Below, one piece after another: positions 53,836 through 55,388 of a DNA stretch of 55,388 nt. The DNA is from Bacteroidota bacterium. GTDB lineage: Bacteria > Bacteroidota > Bacteroidia > Bacteroidales > Paludibacteraceae. The stretch's first letter is position 1. Every line of letters begins with the position of its first letter. The notes beneath the pieces are model-generated. The model had not been told where the DNA came from. It searched no databases and saw only the letters and a program-made list of their open reading frames with translations. The DNA lies in contig JAUZOL010000005.1 of assembly GCA_030706455.1 (NCBI GenBank), forward strand, positions 1-55,388, given 5' to 3'. The translations under genes were made by a program, and so were the position numbers.

Positions 53836-55388
53836 ATGGTCTTTTCGCCCAAACTTTTAGAAACCCTCAAGAACTACAACCGCACTCAGTTCTACAAAGA
53901 TTTAATGGCTGGTGTCATCGTTGGCATCGTTGCTCTCCCATTAGCAATTGCATTCGGGATTGCATCGGGAGTTTCTCCTGAAAAAGGTTTAATCACAGCT
54001 ATTATCGCCGGTTTCATCATCTCCTTCTTCGGAGGAAGCAAAGTTCAGATTGGCGGCCCTACCGGTGCATTTATTGTCATTGTTTACGGCATTATACAAC
54101 AATACGGCATTACCGGCCTTGCAATCGCCACCGTCATGGCCGGAGTCATGCTTATAACAATGGGTGTATTGAAACTGGGGAACGTCATCAAATTCATTCC
54201 TTTTCCTGTCATTGTCGGATTCACCAGCGGTATCGCTCTGACAATCTTCACCACTCAGGTAAAAGATGCCACCGGAATGCAACTTGATAAGGTTCCCGCA
54301 AGTTTCGTGGACAAATGGATTGTTTACTTCGAACACTTTTCAGGCATTGGCATTTGGTCTGTGTTGACCTGTGCAATCACGATTTTGATCATTGTCTCCT
54401 TCACCAAAATCACCAAAAAGATACCGGGCACCTTGATTGCAATTGTGCTGGTAACCTTTGTTGCATGGCTATTTCGCCATCTGGGATATAATCTTGGCAT
54501 TGAAACAATCGGTGACAGGTTCACCATTCAGGCGAGTATGCCGCAACCGGTAGGACTCCATTTCGATTTTGCCACCATACAGCATCTTTTGCCTCCGGCA
54601 TTCACCATCGCCATGCTGGGAGCCATTGAATCCTTATTATCGGCTATGGTTGCCGATGGTGTTATTGGAGACAAACATGACTCAAATACCGAGCTGATTG
54701 GGCAGGGAATTGCGAATTTAGTCACCCCTCTATTTGGAGGAATACCCGCCACTGGAGCTATTGCCCGCACAATGACCAATATCAACAACGGAGGACGCAC
54801 ACCGGTAGCCGGAATCATCCATGCCGTTGTTCTTTTATTGATCTTGTTGTTTTTATCACCTCTGGCTCAACATATTCCCATGTCGTGCCTGGCAGGGGTA
54901 CTGATTGTAGTTTCATACAACATGAGTGAATGGAGAACTTTCCGTTCATTGCTTAAAAACTCAAAATCTGATGTTTCCGTATTACTGGTAACTTTCAGCC
55001 TTACCGTTATCTTCGACCTTACTATTGCCATCACCATTGGTTTGTTATTGGCAATGCTATTGCTTATCAAGCGATTGACAGAAACTTCTCATATCACGGT
55101 GTTCACTGACGATGTATCCGCTGCCGTTTATCAGGAATCTACTGCCGGCGACGAAAAACTGGAAATTCCAGCTGGTGTTGAGGTGTACGAAATTAATGGC
55201 CCGTTCTTTTTTGGAATTGCAAATAAATTTGACGAAGTAGTGGCTCAGGTAGCTGAAATGCCTAAGGCACGAATCATCAGAATGCGTAAGGTTCCGTTTA
55301 TCGACTCCACCGGTTTACATAACCTCGACAGTTTCATTCGTTTATCACGTCATCATAAAATAAAAATTATTCTTTCCGGAGTTAACGA
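53836..55388 (+). CDS. SulP-family anion transporter with STAS domain, 3' end outside window
   Basis: The frame is open from ATG 53836 to the window edge (517 codons, no stop), so the gene is partial. Its product starts MVFSPKLLETLKNYNR and has about ten to twelve membrane segments with SulP blocks such as GIVALPLAIAFGIASG, SKVQIGGPTGAFIV and LGAIESLLSAMVADG. After about residue 437 a cytosolic STAS domain begins, containing VYEINGPFFFGIANKF and MRKVPFIDSTGL. SulP carriers take up sulphate, bicarbonate or carboxylates. The substrate is not evident. Divergent from the sensor kinase gene. Confidence 0.93.
   Translation, partial: MVFSPKLLETLKNYNRTQFYKDLMAGVIVGIVALPLAIAFGIASGVSPEKGLITAIIAGFIISFFGGSKVQIGGPTGAFIVIVYGIIQQYGITGLAIATVMAGVMLITMGVLKLGNVIKFIPFPVIVGFTSGIALTIFTTQVKDATGMQLDKVPASFVDKWIVYFEHFSGIGIWSVLTCAITILIIVSFTKITKKIPGTLIAIVLVTFVAWLFRHLGYNLGIETIGDRFTIQASMPQPVGLHFDFATIQHLLPPAFTIAMLGAIESLLSAMVADGVIGDKHDSNTELIGQGIANLVTPLFGGIPATGAIARTMTNINNGGRTPVAGIIHAVVLLLILLFLSPLAQHIPMSCLAGVLIVVSYNMSEWRTFRSLLKNSKSDVSVLLVTFSLTVIFDLTIAITIGLLLAMLLLIKRLTETSHITVFTDDVSAAVYQESTAGDEKLEIPAGVEVYEINGPFFFGIANKFDEVVAQVAEMPKARIIRMRKVPFIDSTGLHNLDSFIRLSRHHKIKIILSGVN

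Noticed and set aside
1-55388. CRISPR array, insertion sequence, prophage or rRNA genes
   Set aside because: No regularly spaced direct repeats, transposase, integrase, phage structural genes or rRNA sequence were found on either strand.

Overview
The window reads as a chromosomal segment of a Bacteroidetes bacterium, most likely order Bacteroidales. The evidence is a SusC/SusD pair, the TAnnTTTG-type -7 promoter element before both tRNAs and several genes, lipoproteins and Sec-signal proteins of Bacteroidetes style, and family choices such as DUF1343/NamZ, BadF-type amino-sugar kinases and DUF4922. Genus cannot be fixed from this sequence.

The left 41 kb is dominated by what I read as one peptidoglycan (murein) utilisation locus, almost entirely on the minus strand. 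Transcription order runs right to left. One set (36918 to 27033) holds two tandem BadF-type MurNAc/GlcNAc kinases, the MurNAc-6-P etherase murQ, a double GT-A glycosyltransferase, a DUF4922 (HxHxQ) protein, an AmpG-like permease, a NamZ exo-muramidase and a NagX-type membrane acetyltransferase. A second set (26567 to 250) holds SusC, SusD, a surface lipoprotein, an unassigned serine-hydrolase fusion, a beta-lactamase-fold hydrolase carrying a GH3 C-terminal domain, a GHL10/DigH-type glycosidase, a sodium:solute symporter, a GH9-CE4 fusion, an NlpC/P60 endopeptidase, a Tat-exported dipeptide epimerase, a golvesin-interrupted amidase, a second NamZ, a GH20 hexosaminidase and a phosphoesterase-beta-propeller protein. 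It ends at a terminator shared with tRNA-Leu(TAG). Divergent from the kinases, on the plus strand, lie a flavin/Fe-S D-lactate dehydrogenase and an MFS transporter.

Together these genes suggest a complete route. SusCD imports glycan or muropeptide fragments. The amidase, the NlpC/P60 endopeptidase and the epimerase dismantle the stem peptide outside the cytoplasm. GH20, NamZ, GHL10 and GH9 dismantle the sugar chain. Inner-membrane carriers bring in the pieces, kinases phosphorylate the sugars, MurQ splits MurNAc-6-P into GlcNAc-6-P and D-lactate, and the D-lactate dehydrogenase oxidises the lactate. NagZ, NagA, NagB, AnmK, LD-carboxypeptidase and any dedicated regulator are not in the window. 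Several palindromic intergenic elements of different families interrupt the locus.

The right part (41.9 to 55.4 kb) looks like ordinary chromosome: a GH18-CE4-GT2 fusion polysaccharide synthase, folB with an acyltransferase-3 gene, clpB, an outer-membrane beta-barrel gene, tRNA-Arg(ACG), dapB, an orphan sensor histidine kinase and the 5' part of a SulP anion transporter cut by the window edge.
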